DNA of 64,000 bases from Sinonovacula constricta (taxonomy: Eukaryota; Mollusca; Bivalvia; Cardiida; Solecurtidae). Both the position numbers and the translations under genes were made by a program. Of this stretch, positions 1 to 11,838 are shown piece by piece. The stretch covers positions 25,085,214 through 25,149,213 of the forward strand of contig CM017556.1 of the NCBI GenBank assembly GCA_007844125.1, given 5' to 3'. The notes beneath the pieces were generated by a model, which did not search any database, was not told where the DNA came from, and was given only the letters and a program-made list of their open reading frames with translations. How positions within the stretch are numbered: the stretch's first letter is position 1; the number at the start of each line of letters is the position of its first letter.

Positions 1-229
1 AGGTACAAGTAAATCCTTCCCGAAACCTCCGCACTTCATGTCAAGCCTCTAGGTCTTTCTATGGTATTCCAGCTGATTCGTAAAGTGTTATGAACCTAGG
101 CTGTACTTAGAAAGAAATAATATACTATCAATATATTACAAAAAAGAAACCTGGAGACATTGAAGTAGTTCACGTATATCTTTACAGATATTAAGAACGA
201 AACCGCCCTGAAAAAAGAACCTTTGCCTT

Positions 230-1180
230 GTGTCTAATCACACTTGTACGAAACCCGTTTCTAAAATAATTACTGTAAACATTTGTAATTTGCCGAAGGA
301 CTGCCTATAATGTTCATGAATATGAAGTAATTCACTAAAAAAATACTACACAGCGAATGGTATATATTTCTTCCCGCAGACTTATAACAAAAAAAGCTAA
401 CATGCAGGTACAAGTATAATATAATTGTATTTCATGTCTTTCAGATAACAATTGACAAACATCAATAATGTATAGGCATACTGAATAAACTAATAAACGT
501 TGTATTCTGATGGTATTCTAAAGTATATAACTATTCTTAATCATTTTTTGGTCATGAATGACGACGAATTGACTGTTTGAAAGTGTTTTATATAAATAAT
601 TTTTATTACAAAACGACTAAAGTTCTTAAGTTCTTTGGCCTACCTACTTTCTTCGATAAAGCGATACATCATACGCAATTGAAATTGAAAGTAAGTGTGC
701 AATATACGCCTTTATGATTTCATGCCCCACCTCCCCCAAAATATCTAAACAGAAAGGATAATATTAAAATTATTATTTTTGTTACCCTCCAAAGCTGTTT
801 TTTCATTTCTTACAACAAAATCATTTAAAGTAATGACCATGTACGTTCTTTCGATAAAAAATCGGCTGTATTATGAAACTATTGAAGATCCGTCGTTCAT
901 CCATTGACCATTTAACCTTGAACTTTCTGAGCAATTTGATATCATTGTCTGAAGAAACCAACCTGTCAAAAAGATGTCAAGCAGGCACGCTATGAATTAC
1001 TTGCTAACAATAACATGTTCAGCATATGCCTATTACACGTTCCTTAATTATACTTAAATCTTCACAATCAATGAAGACATAGGATTTGATTTGTTTGAAC
1101 TTGACAAATAGTGACTGGAGAATGCAGGCTATGTTATGATAATTATTAATTTACGTAGATAAACAGTAGAAACAGTACCG
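230..1180 (+). repeat. Tandem unit, first copy (diverged 1.4-2 kb duplication)
   Basis: This stretch matches 1660-3330 in order. Anchors: CATGCAGGTACAAG at 401 pairs with CATGCTGGTACAAG at 1801; TACCTACTTTCTT at 641 pairs with the same string at 2057; the CACGCTATGAAT region near 990 pairs with CACGCTGTGAAT near 3018; the TTACACGTTC region near 1033 pairs with one near 3065. The offset grows from 1400 to about 2030 because a SINE piece and a microsatellite sit inside the second copy. No coding frame is shared between the copies, so this is a non-coding duplication or an unrecognised repeat. Confidence 0.6.
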
Positions 1181-1300
1181 AGCACATTTATTTTATGTAC
1201 TAATATTATAATTATTCATGACACAATTAGAAAGATATACCTGATTGGATAAGAAATTAGAATTTAAATAAGCTAAAGACATGTTAGAAAATGTAAAAGT

Positions 1301-1645
1301 GACCATTCCAAGGAGGTAACTTTTGGGTTGTTCTTTTGTTAAATGACTCATCACAGATTTGTTCTCACTTTTACATTTGGCTTGCATGTGAATACATTTG
1401 TCCTGTGATTTTTAAAAATTTGGTATATATTGCAATGCTCATAGAACTTTTTCATATATTCATTTTCATGACCAAAACAATGTTACCTGTGCAGTGTCGT
1501 AAAAAATCTCCCCGTACATGTAATCTATGTTGTCGTTTAATTTATTCTTAAAGGATGGTTACGTGTATTTAGGATGCACATCAGACTTCACTTAAACAGG
1601 ATGCTTCAACCATTTACATTTCTCTCATCATATATTCCTATTGTT
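1301..1645 (-). repeat. Family AB repeat, partial copy (B plus truncated A)
   Basis: Reading the minus strand, this contains the B segment (GGATGCTTCAACCATT-like start, then the ACATGTACGGGGAGATT-like piece) followed by the first part of segment A. It stops at CCTTGGAATGG, just before the hairpin core present in longer copies. The copy at 18931 stops at the same point. It separates the two copies of the 1.4-kb tandem unit. Short open frames on both strands here are broken versions of frames seen in the other AB copies. Confidence 0.65.
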
Positions 1646-2319
1646 TCAAAACACAGTTCGACTGTACCCGCTACCAAAAATACTGATCATAATTATAATT
1701 TGCCGAAGGAATTCCAATACTGTTTAGAAATGTTAAATAATTCATTTAATTTTACTAGATATCAAATAATTTATAATGTATCGAAAGCAAAGAAAGCGAA
1801 CATGCTGGTACAAGTGTAATATAACTTTGTTTCACTTCTAAAGATAACTGACAATTGACAAACCTCAATAATACATGCATATTAAACTAACTGACCTGAC
1901 GGTTCTCCAAATCAATTACCAGAAAATATTATCGCGCTTTCTATTCTTATGGTATTCGTTTACCTATCACTTTTCCATTTTCTAATCTCAAGAACGTTGA
2001 TCAAATGTCTGTAAGAATTTTTAATACAAAAACCTTTAAATTTAAGTACTTTGACCTACCTACTTTCTTAGATGAACAAATAAATGGCAAAAATTGAAAT
2101 TAAAGTATGTTCTTTTGCAATGTACACACTGTTTAGCTTTAAGAAACCCAATAAAAGATTAAAATAGGATACACCTTTATGGTTTTACAGGTATGACACA
2201 AAGGAACGCAATATAAAGAAAAAAAAAGTTTTTATTCCTACCTAACACTATTTCATTGACACACATTGTTGGACTTTATCAAAGCAATTGGTATTTATAC
2301 GAAATTGTTTGTTTTTGTT

Positions 2320-2530
2320 ACATCTCACCGACACCGTTATGTTCATACCGGCGACGTCCAGCTTAATACTGGTGGAGGAAGACTTCTAATTTAAATCTGG
2401 GTAGAGACACCGACGCACCTCAGGTCAGCTGAAAAGAGTTCATAAAGGTACATAAAAGTTATAGGCTGACACGGACTCAAAATCACGCGCTGATTTGCTG
2501 GGAAGTTAAAAGTCGGCGACTCTAACCGTC
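2320..2530 (-). repeat. Degenerate tRNA-type SINE body
   Basis: The piece shares, in order, CTGGGTA, ACACCGACGCACC, GTCAGCTGAAA and AAGTCGGCGACTCTAAC with the better preserved minus-strand SINE at 43840-44016. Its left part (ACCGTTATGTTCATACCGGCGACGTCC, quoted here as two overlapping words: ACCGTTATGTTCATACC and CCGGCGACGTCC) resembles a SINE body I recall as common in bivalve genomes. The tRNA-like head is too mutated to show clear A and B boxes. Confidence 0.5.
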
Positions 2531-2670
2531 CCCATACTGAATAGTACTTTTAAACTCAATTGAATTTTTTATAATTTGTGCGTCAGCATTTTAATTTTAT
2601 ATTTTTGAAATATATTTGTCTTAAAATGGATATACATGTACACAATATGACGGCTTTCGATTAGGGCAGT

Positions 2671-2797
2671 AATCAATAAATCAATGAATCAATGAATCAA
2701 TAAATCAATGAATCAATAAATCAATGAATCAATGAATCAATGAATCAATAAATCAATGAATCAATAAATCAATAAATCAATGAATCAATGAATCAAT
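2671..2797 (+). repeat. (AATC/AATG) tetranucleotide microsatellite
   Basis: Alternating ATCAATAA and ATCAATGA units run without interruption for about 127 bp. The two unit variants are mixed in blocks, suggesting slippage of longer compound units. Confidence 0.95.
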
Positions 2798-3330
2798 TTA
2801 TCTTACAAACAATTCAGCAAAAGTAATGGCCATATACATTCTTTTTATAAAAATTCGGGTTTACTATTATGAAATCATTCAAATCCGCTGTATATACACT
2901 GTAATTTTCTTCCTACACTTTCTAAGAATATTTTATATATTTATTTATTGTCTTAAAACTTTGTTATAAAATTGCCTCAAAGATTTCCAATTTGCCTAAC
3001 GATGCCAGGCAGCCACGCTGTGAATGAATGTACTTTCTAACAATGACGTGTCAACATATGATTATTACACGTTCTCTTAAATACTTAAATCTTCAAAATC
3101 AAATCAGCCGAACAGATCATATTTGAGTACATAGGTTACTTCGGATCCATCCGGTAGGAAAATTCATTCTTGTAGGTAATTACTAGTCTGTCTGCATTTA
3201 GAGAAGTTCCTTATATTGAAGTTGACACTGATATTAAAGTGTGAAATAAGAAATGATTTGTTCAAACTTGGCATTTAGCGGCAGGAGTAGTCAGGGAATG
3301 TTACATTACATGTAAAGGTTAATTTAAAGA

Positions 3331-4338
3331 GAGTGAAACTTTGGGAAATAGTAGAATTTGAATAATTTATAGCGTTCAAGTATTTTGTCGCGTAATATGA
3401 TTACGAAGCCTTTGTTGCATCTTAAATGACATTTTGCACAATCTCTCAATTAAATTATGTTCGAGTATATTTATTAATCATTGACACTAAACGTTAAAAT
3501 CTGATTTTTCATAATTACCCTTTCTAGGTTTCTTATCGAACGTCATTTACTACATCGTAATTTTTAATGTATAGTTAATGTTAAATTCGTCGTAAACGTA
3601 AAACTATTACATATCCTGGTATCTTTTTCGGTGTAACGACGTTATTATTGACATCTCAGTATACGTCATTATCTGGGCAGTATTATTTCAAACTTATATG
3701 TGTTCTTTTCACTCTGTGAGTGTAACTTAAAGCTCTGTAGACCGTATAAGTCATTTTGCCGAATCTCCGTTTCAAATTGGAGACTGTTGTGTTCGCTCTA
3801 TGTTGATGCAATATCTTGTCTTAATCATTAAAATTGCTTTTAACTGGCATGTACAGGATGATCAAATTATAAGAATTTGATAAAACAATTCTACAGCACT
3901 TTCAATCTTTGAAATTATTATTTTCCAATACACGTATTTGAAAGATATAGTTTATTCTTCCCAAAATAAACGTTTTTGGATAAATACTGTATCTATAACA
4001 TACGCTCAATATGTCCGCCTTCTTTTTTTAGAAAGATGTTTCAGGCGCCATAAAAAATTCTCAATTATGACGTTACATGTAACTGTCTTGATTTTGTGCA
4101 TTTCCCGGTGAATAGAAGCTTTAAGCAAATTAGATTGTTTGGTTTTGGAGTATAAACACGATTTTTCATTTTCATACATTTACACAAAATATTTCCAAAG
4201 GGATTAAACTGGGGAATATGGCTATGCAGAGTTCATTTTAAGGGAAATTAACCGACCGTCAAATTTCTATTCAGTGTTCCCAACACTTCATTTGCTTTGT
4301 GTGGTGTTTCCCTATGTTGACGCCACCAATAATTCTTA
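3331..4338. other. Unassigned AT-rich DNA
   Basis: No coding region, RNA gene or recognisable repeat was seen; only short chance open frames. Confidence 0.5.
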
Positions 4339-5172
4339 ATAGGTAAATAAGAAAAGCTTCTATAAGAATTACCAAAGATATTTAAATCTAAACTAGCCAT
4401 AAACAAAGGGAAACAGAATAAATTTACAAGAGACAAATTACAGAGACGAGACAAAACACAAAATGAAAAAAACAAAAACACAACACAACAGCAGTTACCG
4501 CTTTGGAACGGTTATTTCTTTGTTCAGATATCTTTCATCTCTGACAGTAACAATTTTCTTCACAGAAATAGAGCCCTATCATTTCACATTAACGTACAGC
4601 GGCCCAAAGTGTTTATTCGTCACTGTGGTGGGGCTTTCCCTCGTAGAACTTTGGTTTCTCTACGCTTAAGTATATCAGGGTTTGCTTATTGACTCATTCA
4701 TTTAAGTAAAAGTGGCATTCTCCAGTGAACCAAATATTGTCTATATTGTGATTATCTTGATCTATCGAATTGGCGAAAGCTTATCTGGCACTAACATAGA
4801 TATCTTCAAGATAAGATGCGCTGCAAGACTGTTATTTTGTATGGTCGGTGTTTTAAATCTGATTAAGTTTGCTTACTATTAGCTGTTTCACTTTGACGGG
4901 ATATTGTTATTTACACTGTTTGTTTGCTAAAAAAAACCTTCAGGAAGTGCGAGGTTGGAGCGCTCTACAAACAGGTTTAAGCACCCAAGTCGGTCCTTTT
5001 GCCGACTGACCATTCCAAGGCGGTAACTGATGGTTTTTCTTATGTGTGTTATGTCTCGTCTCTGTGTTTTTGTCACATTTACATTTACCTTGTTTGCCTT
5101 TGTCTACTGGTAGATAAAATTTAAATATCTGTGGAAATTTTGGTAGGACCTTTTCTTATTTACCTATTCTCA
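4339..5172. mobile_element. Possible foldback element with AB-related arms
   Basis: The left arm (about 4339-4520, plus) and right arm (about 4945-5172, minus) are related sequences in opposite orientation. Both begin with AGGTAAATAAGAAAAG at their outer ends and both lead into GAGACGAGAC and then the ACCGC(C/T)TTGGAA core. The same outer end starts the single-arm copies at 16645 and 54123. An inverted pair about 830 bp long with roughly 180-bp arms fits a foldback or long-TIR non-autonomous element. It could equally be two independent insertions in opposite directions. No clear target-site duplication was seen. Confidence 0.4.
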
Positions 5173-6194
5173 TTGTTCCAACGCTAGCATTACCTGAACC
5201 ATAATTTGGGATTTCATTCATTACATTTCTGATAGTCTCTCTATGCGTTTTTTTAAATTATCTACCATAACGTGTAAATGGTGTCATCTGTGCGTTCTGT
5301 TCTGGCTTGACTATTTTCTGCTCTTCTACCCTGTTCATTTCCTTTGATTTCAAATCCTGCCACCAACCTCCGTATCTGCTGTTCTGGTGGTGCAGTAGAA
5401 CTAGGAAATAGTTTTTTCAGTTTTCGTCAACTTGAGATAAACATTTCCCCAATTAATAATACAGCTTGATTACTTTTTGAGTTTTGGCAATTTTGAAACG
5501 TTTTAAACGATGACGTCATTGCTGATGCTATTGACGTCACGTTTGCGTCGCGTGACACTGCTCAGTGTTACTAACAAGAAAATATTTCAATAAGTTTTGT
5601 AACATCATTTAACCATTTCTCAATCTCATTATTTGTCTAAGTTATTACAACTGTTTATCCTTTCAAAATCATCGGATCACTCTGTAAGTATGTTCATTTT
5701 GAGAATGTTATGGTCTCTCATTGAAAAGTTACCTTAAAAATAACAGTTCAGCATAATAATAGTTTTCTTAGACATTGGTGCTCTAATCAGTGTGAAATAA
5801 AACTTATTGCTAATGTTAGTCTGAAACGTCGTCTCGTGAACAATAAACATGGTGAAATATGTGCTGGAATTTAAACTTACTAGTTTGCCTACATAATCAA
5901 GACTCTGGTCATATTTATAGAAACTAAAGATATGAACGGCTTAGGCGTAGAATAAAACTAATTTGAAGCTTTTGAGAAATGCCTTTTGATGACACATGAG
6001 GTCTCAAGTATTGAAATAACAATTTATTCTGATTCTTTGGAAATAGAGATGGCTGCTTCTTCTGCAGGGTTCCTTCATGTCAAATTATTAAGAAACATAA
6101 TAGAGTGTCCATTGTTAAAATATAATAAAGAGTGTGCTTTACATTATTTGCCACCCGTACTTTTAAAAATCAGTTTGCAAAAGTAAGCTTGTTT

Positions 6195-6198
<4 letters not shown>
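5173..6198. other. Unassigned AT-rich DNA
   Basis: Nothing beyond short chance open frames. The closing part leads straight into an AT dinucleotide tract. Confidence 0.5.

Positions 6199-6277
<79 letters not shown>
6199..6277. repeat. (AT)n microsatellite
   Basis: About 79 bp of uninterrupted AT dinucleotide. Self-complementary, so it can form a cruciform; length is likely polymorphic. The Tyr-Ile open frame across it is an artefact of the repeat. Confidence 0.97.
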
Positions 6278-6278
<1 letters not shown>

Positions 6279-7400
6279 TATTTCTATATATCTTTTACAA
6301 CAATCTCAACGACATTAAAAACAAAAGAATAACGGATAGAAAGATTCCAGGAGCACACATTCACCATCTCCACTTTAATAAAAGAAACCATATATTGTTA
6401 TATCTATATTTTAGTACTTTATATGTTCAGAAGTGTATTTACTACACCTTTTTTACACTTCTGACAGACGTTCTAGGCGTTTCTTTGATTATCTGCCGTA
6501 CCTTACACATTTTATAAAGAAACATATACTGGTACAACTTTATTTCTGTATTTCCAGGTGAATGTAAAGAATAAAAACATTGACTTTGCCATTATCAGAC
6601 ATTATCAGGTCTATTTTAACAAAGTAAACCTGAAAGTCACTATCAAAGTGTACATGGGAGAGATGACTTAAATTTCTATACGCTTGGTATTTAGACTGTC
6701 ACCTTATTAGAAATGTGTACATTTTATAATTTGTGTAGCAATTCACAGGCAAACATGTAAAAAATGAAGTCCACATCGTCGCGTGTTTTGCATGGAACAA
6801 CTGATCCAAACTGAAAGTCTATTTTGCGATAATAAAACGGATGTTTAAAATGTTTGAAATTCTGCTTGCTGTTAATTTTAATACTGACGTTTAGCTATTG
6901 CAATCTTGTGAATACACATTTCAAGCTCATTAAAATATAATATTTTTGTACATACGCACAACCAATGCGTTCACTATAATTAATGAACACGACAGCTGTA
7001 GCCTGAAGTATAAAGTATAAATAAAATTGATAAATGATATTTATCATAAATATGTTAAAGTGTTAACAAAAAAAATGATAATATAACAGAAAAATAAAAT
7101 AAACAATATGTAGCGGCTGTGTTTTAAATGTCGACCTAAATATTTAATTGCAGGTACTTATGTTGTCCCCGTTTATATACATGAAATTGCGTACATGCAC
7201 TGTTTTTGCATAAAAAGCAAGGTTCCCTTGCGTATTAAAGTGCTTTTAAAAACATTCTTCTAATTTTATACGAATTCTCCTCAGTGTTGTGTATGTTATA
7301 AACTAATTTAAAGTAAGATTATGTTCACTTTCGTTGTCTGACTAATGTATACTCAGTTTATGTTTGTTTTGCAATGACTGTCAAACTTACATTTGTATCG
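6278..7400. other. Unassigned AT-rich DNA upstream of LINE
   Basis: No gene or known repeat recognised. The LINE reading frame starts after an in-frame TAA at 7417-7419, and no reverse-transcriptase core motifs were found upstream, so the 5' break of the LINE lies near here. Confidence 0.45.
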
Positions 7401-9490
7401 GCCTAAAGTAATAACCTAAACTATAACTAAAACAATGCCTAAACAGCTTATAACTAAATGGTCAAAGCGAATACTTACACCTTTAGGCAAAATAACTGTG
7501 CTCAAAACCTTAGCCCTCCCTAAAATTAACCACTTAATCCTAGCATTGCCAAACCCTCGCAATGAAACAATTATAAATATTCAGAAAATGTTCTCTAAAT
7601 TCCTTTGGGAAGGCAAACCTGGAAAAATTAAAGAGGAAGTTATTTACAATGACTATCAACAAGGAGGTTTAAGAATGGTCAATGTTAAAATATTTATAAA
7701 TGCTCTTAATTCATCATGGATCAGAAAAATGATTCTAAGAAACAAAAAATCTTTGTTAATAGGTTGTCAGAGTAAAAACCTAAAAAATCTTCATGTCCTT
7801 GGGGCAGAATATATTAATATTAAATTACATACAATAGACAATCCTTTTTGGAAGGATGTTTATACATCGTATTATAATTTCATGAAATCTATCGTACCGA
7901 ATAGCAGTAATGATGTAAAATGTACACACTTGTTTTATAATAATAATATTAAGGTCGGAGGTAAATTCATATATAGACGAAAATTTGTAGAGAAAGGTGT
8001 ATACTCTATTAATGATCTTTTAAATAAAAACGGCACATTTTATACTTTCACTGAGTTTGTTCAAACATTTGGACATATAACTAACTACCTTGATTATGCA
8101 AGTATAGTTTCATCTGTTAAAACCTATTTAAAAAAGGTCAAAATGCACCATCCTGGTAATAGACTAGAAGAACCAATACTTCCTTTGTCACTTTCACTAT
8201 TACTAAAAACAAAAACTGGGTGCAGAAATATGTATGACAGCATGGTTAAAAATAATATACAACCAAGTTCTATTTCAAAATGGTTAAATGAGTTGGGCTG
8301 TAATAATATTGATGTTGTAAAACTATTTAAGCTGCCTTTTAAGTGCCATCAAAGCACCTTTTTGCAGTGGTTCCAATGTAGAATAAACCACCGAATATTA
8401 GGAACAAATTCACTTCTTAAAAAAATGAATATTAAGAATAATAATCTGTGCTCGTTATGTCACCTAGAATAAGAAACCATTTTTCATCTCTTCTGCAAAT
8501 GTAATATTGTGAAGACTTTTTGGCAAGATTTGATTATACTTATTAACACCAACTGTCCTGCATTAAACATTCCAATGTCAGATGCAGACCTTATTTTTGG
8601 AAACAAAACTCTCCACAAAGTTATCAACTTGATTTTCATACTAGCTAAATATTATGTATTCAAAACTAAAGATAAAAACAAACACCCTAATGTTGGAGTA
8701 TTTAAGAAATATATAATAAATCAATACAAGACTGATCAATATATTGCTAGTGAAAGTTTGAACCAGAGAACACATGATCAATATTGGAAACCTGTAATTG
8801 TCTTAATAAACAATATTTTAACAGAATAAGAAAAGCTACCCATTTTACCAACATTACCAAATGATGGTCTTGATCTTACTAGTAACATCTTTTTAGAAAA
8901 TATAATGAACTTTAAGTTCACCTAAAATAAACTTATTTAAACAATTAAATGTAGTCTCTGCTCATTAATAGTTTTATTTAAACAGCTCATTTCTTTCTTA
9001 ATAAAGTGTTTTAAAAACAAGCTTTACAGTTAAATGCATTCCACAGAACTTTTCTTGTTAAAAAGCAGTGATTTTTTCAGCTGTTTTCTAGTTGTTTGTT
9101 TGTAAATATGTGTTAGCTTATAGTTAGCTTGTTATGTCCATAAATACAAATAGCTAATCAGGACAGTGCAGGCATCAGAAAGATCTAGTAATACAAGATT
9201 CTGATATTAGAAATATAGATTATTCCATAAATTATTATTACACTGTACAAAGACTTAAGTTTTGGTACATATATAAGCCATACTGTCCTTGATATAGTTA
9301 AAAATTCCAATCCTTTATACATTCAGTTTACTTTACTATTTTATGTTAGACAAAAGCATATTGAAAAATCTAAGCTGAAAATCTGTTTTACATGGACAAT
9401 GTTAATATGATAAGAAATGTGTAACATATGTCTGTATGTTGTGACTGTACTTTATATGTTGTGTAATTTGTGATATGAAATAAATTTTGT
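7400..9490 (+). mobile_element. 5'-truncated non-LTR retrotransposon (LINE)
   Basis: Contains only the C-terminal part of an ORF2-type polyprotein followed by about 650 bp of AT-rich 3' untranslated sequence. A polyadenylation-like AATAAA lies at 9479-9484, with a T-rich flank after it. 5' truncation is the usual outcome of target-primed reverse transcription. The endonuclease and the catalytic palm of the reverse transcriptase (with its YxDD motif) are absent. The 3' boundary and any target-site duplication could not be fixed by eye. Confidence 0.75.
7435..8829 (+). pseudogene. LINE ORF2 C-terminal remnant, one in-frame stop
   Basis: The frame reads for 345 codons to a TAA at 8470-8472, then continues in the same frame to TAA at 8827-8829. 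Near the start is LTPLGKITVLKTLALPKI, typical of the region just after the reverse-transcriptase core in L1/Tx1- and Nimb-like LINEs. It is followed by FLWEGK (residues 56-61), GGLRMVN (77-83) and SSWIRKM (93-99). Near residue 305 is a WFQCRINHRILGTN block and then a zinc-knuckle-like CSLC, which continues after the stop as a His and Cys (HLFCKC). The stop therefore cuts the putative zinc motif. In life this domain helps the element bind its RNA or target DNA; this copy lacks endonuclease and palm and cannot be autonomous. The only visible lesion after truncation is the single stop, so the insertion may be fairly young. The clade (L1/Tx1-like versus Nimb-like) is not settled. Confidence 0.85.
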
Positions 9491-11580
9491 TTTGTTTATT
9501 TTAAAGTATTCATACATAGGCATGCTTGAATACATTTATTTGATATCAGCTCTTCTATTTTACAGCTCCTCTCTAAAATATATTTTTCTTAAATGTGCAT
9601 CTAATCTCATTTAAGTTCTGAACATTGTTTTTACAAAGATATACGGTGTTTTTGAATGCAGAGTAAATGAGAACAAATTATGTGAACATGCATCTTATAT
9701 AATGGAGTTAGATTTTCCAGTTTACTAAGAAATAAAAACAGGCCATACAAGGCAATCTTAATACAAAACACATTATTCATTTATTTTTCGGGTAATTAGA
9801 TTGCAATTGCATTTCTTTTCAATTATTATAAGTAAGTGATAGTGCACTCTCATGTTTAAAGGAAAGAAGATAATCAAGATTTAGGCGTCTGGATTGAAAA
9901 TGCATAGAAAAAAGAAGTTCTAACGTTTTGGTATTCACGCTACCGTTACCATCCTAGTTAAACCACCAGTCTTTTCAATTTTCATATGTGTTCCACTTAT
10001 TTCATAACGTGATCTTTTCACTGTTTGTTATACTAACAATCTTCAATATTTTTTTATAATATAAAGACGTTGATAAAGTGACAATGGTTATTAAGACAGT
10101 CATTTTAAAATGCAACAGATCACAATATGCTATATTTCTTTTCACAATTCTATTATCACAATCTAGTGACAATATTGCACATAATTATAGTTCGCCGCAA
10201 GACTGTACGTATCATTTATAAACATGATATTGAAAAATGGCTTTTTCTAAACACGCATTATTACTTATGTTTCTCGCTTGTCTATTGGAGAGCCGATATT
10301 ATGATGGTTCATCTGTGATAAAAGATTAATTCTTACGCCACATATTGACAGACATGTGCACGTGTATTTAAAGTAAACGACGTAACTGATCACGAATATT
10401 TAATTGCGAATATATCTTGAAAAATAAGATTTAAATTTCCAGACAAAAATATAAAGGGTGACCAGAATGCTCGACTTTAAATAGTTACAGGAGAGGTTTT
10501 ACCCGCCTTTAGCAAATTAAACAAGGATACGTAGGTATAAAAAATAATGATAGAGCTTTTTAAAATAAAATGCAAAAGTGAATATGCCTGCTTATACTTA
10601 AAGGCCGGAATGGATTTTTATCTGCAAATATTATGTCCTACACTCATATATGAATGTGCCCATATTAAGGCCCACAACTTTCGGCATCCAAGACATGTCA
10701 TAAGGCTTGTAAATTAACAATATGGTAGACCTTTTCAAAAGGTTTTTCGGCAAAGATAAATATCACAGACACCAAAGATTTTGGAGCCATTGATACGGTG
10801 GCATCTCATCATAGCGATAATATATTTGTACAAACGTTTATGAAATAAAAATCAGAGTGAATTATGTCTTTTTGTGTCACAATTTTCGATTACGAGAAGC
10901 TTCTAATTACAATATTGCAAGTATTTGTCATTTCTCACCAAAGAGCCAATATTGTTCTGTGAAAATGAATAATTCAAGAAAGTTTGCTGCAATAACCGTT
11001 ATTGAGAATTCCACAGACGATTACATGCAGGTACTATTATAATATAATGCCCTGTCTGAGGACTGAAACTGAAAATGAAACCAGAAGGGAACATGCATAT
11101 AGACTTATTGAACATCAGAATTTCAAATTAGATGCAAGACAATACGATAACAAATTGTATTTTAATTGTATTCTACAACAACCGTCTTATCGCAAATTGG
11201 AATTTTGCAAATGTAAATGCGATGTCCATAGATTTGGTATCTAAGAACATAATAGATATTTTCATATTTATTTTTTCGGATTGTTTGTTCACTTTATACA
11301 TTCATGACCCTTGAAGTACTGTATAGGTGTTCCTCGGTTTCTTATCTTGTCCATATGATTAAAATTTAGAAAACATTGAAGAATTGAATAAATAAATTAT
11401 CAACACTAGTGAAAATCAATGTGTGTTTTATTACGCCACAAACAAATAAAAAAGTGACTCTTTGAAATAATAAGCGAAACTCGTGTTGTTCAAATTTTCA
11501 GAACAGCCCATGCCTGATTTGCCGAAGGAAAGTCAATGCGTTAATACTGAAACCAATGTTTTTTTCCCGAAACTATATTA
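9491..11580. other. Mostly unassigned AT-rich DNA
   Basis: Weak similarities to the 0.2-0.5 kb and 16.4 kb blocks occur near 10170-10230 (TCGCCGCAAGACTG) and 11010-11045 (TTACATGCAGGTAC). These may be older relics of the same repeat. Overlapping short frames at 10857-11314 are not supported by any recognised motif. Confidence 0.4.
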
Positions 11581-11595
11581 TAAATATTTATTGTG
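11581..11595. repeat. Target-site duplication, left copy
   Basis: TAAATATTTATTGTG, identical over 15 bp to 11824-11838, directly flanking the SINE. Confidence 0.9.
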
Positions 11596-11823
11596 GTGAG
11601 CGTTCGTGGTCTAGTGGTTAAGACGTTGGACTCCGGATCGGAGGGTTCGAACGTCGAAACTGACCACGTGATGTTAGTCCTTGAGCAAGACTATTTACTG
11701 CACATTGCTCCAGGTATTCAGTACCTGAGTACTGGTTCTACCCAGGAAGTGGACAGTCGAGAGGGATGAATATAAGTTAAAAGAACTTGTTTCCCAATCG
11801 ACTATAAATAAATAGGTTTAAAC
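11596..11823 (+). mobile_element. Full-length tRNA-derived SINE
   Basis: A 228-bp insertion flanked by a perfect 15-bp direct repeat. The tRNA-like head has a RNA polymerase III A box (TGGTCTAGTGG, 11607-11617, matching TRGYNNARNNG) and a B box with one mismatch (GTTCGAACG, 11645-11653). The body carries TGGTTCTACCCAGGAAGTGG, whose ACCCAG word recurs in the 43.9-kb SINE. The tail is ATAAATAAATAGG-like. Such elements are transcribed by polymerase III and copied by a LINE's reverse transcriptase. The intact duplication implies a recent insertion. This is not a functional tRNA: the acceptor arm does not pair and the T arm is mutated. Confidence 0.92.
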
Positions 11824-11838
11824 TAAATATTTATTGTG
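11824..11838. repeat. Target-site duplication, right copy
   Basis: Second copy of the 15-bp TAAATATTTATTGTG flanking the SINE. Confidence 0.9.

Larger units (their letters stand above)
1660..3330 (+). repeat. Tandem unit, second copy
   Basis: Diverged copy of 230-1180, colinear over several anchors. It is interrupted by a SINE-derived piece (about 2320-2530) and a tetranucleotide microsatellite (2671-2797), which the first copy lacks. The two copies and the 16.3-kb fragment share TGCCGAAGG-like and ACATGCAGGTAC-like words. Confidence 0.6.

Noticed and set aside
2671..2797. CRISPR-like regular repeats
   Set aside because: Eight-base microsatellite units with no spacers, in a eukaryotic context.
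11598..11658. Genuine tRNA gene
   Set aside because: Polymerase III boxes are present, but the acceptor and T stems do not pair and the unit sits inside a 228-bp element with a target-site duplication.
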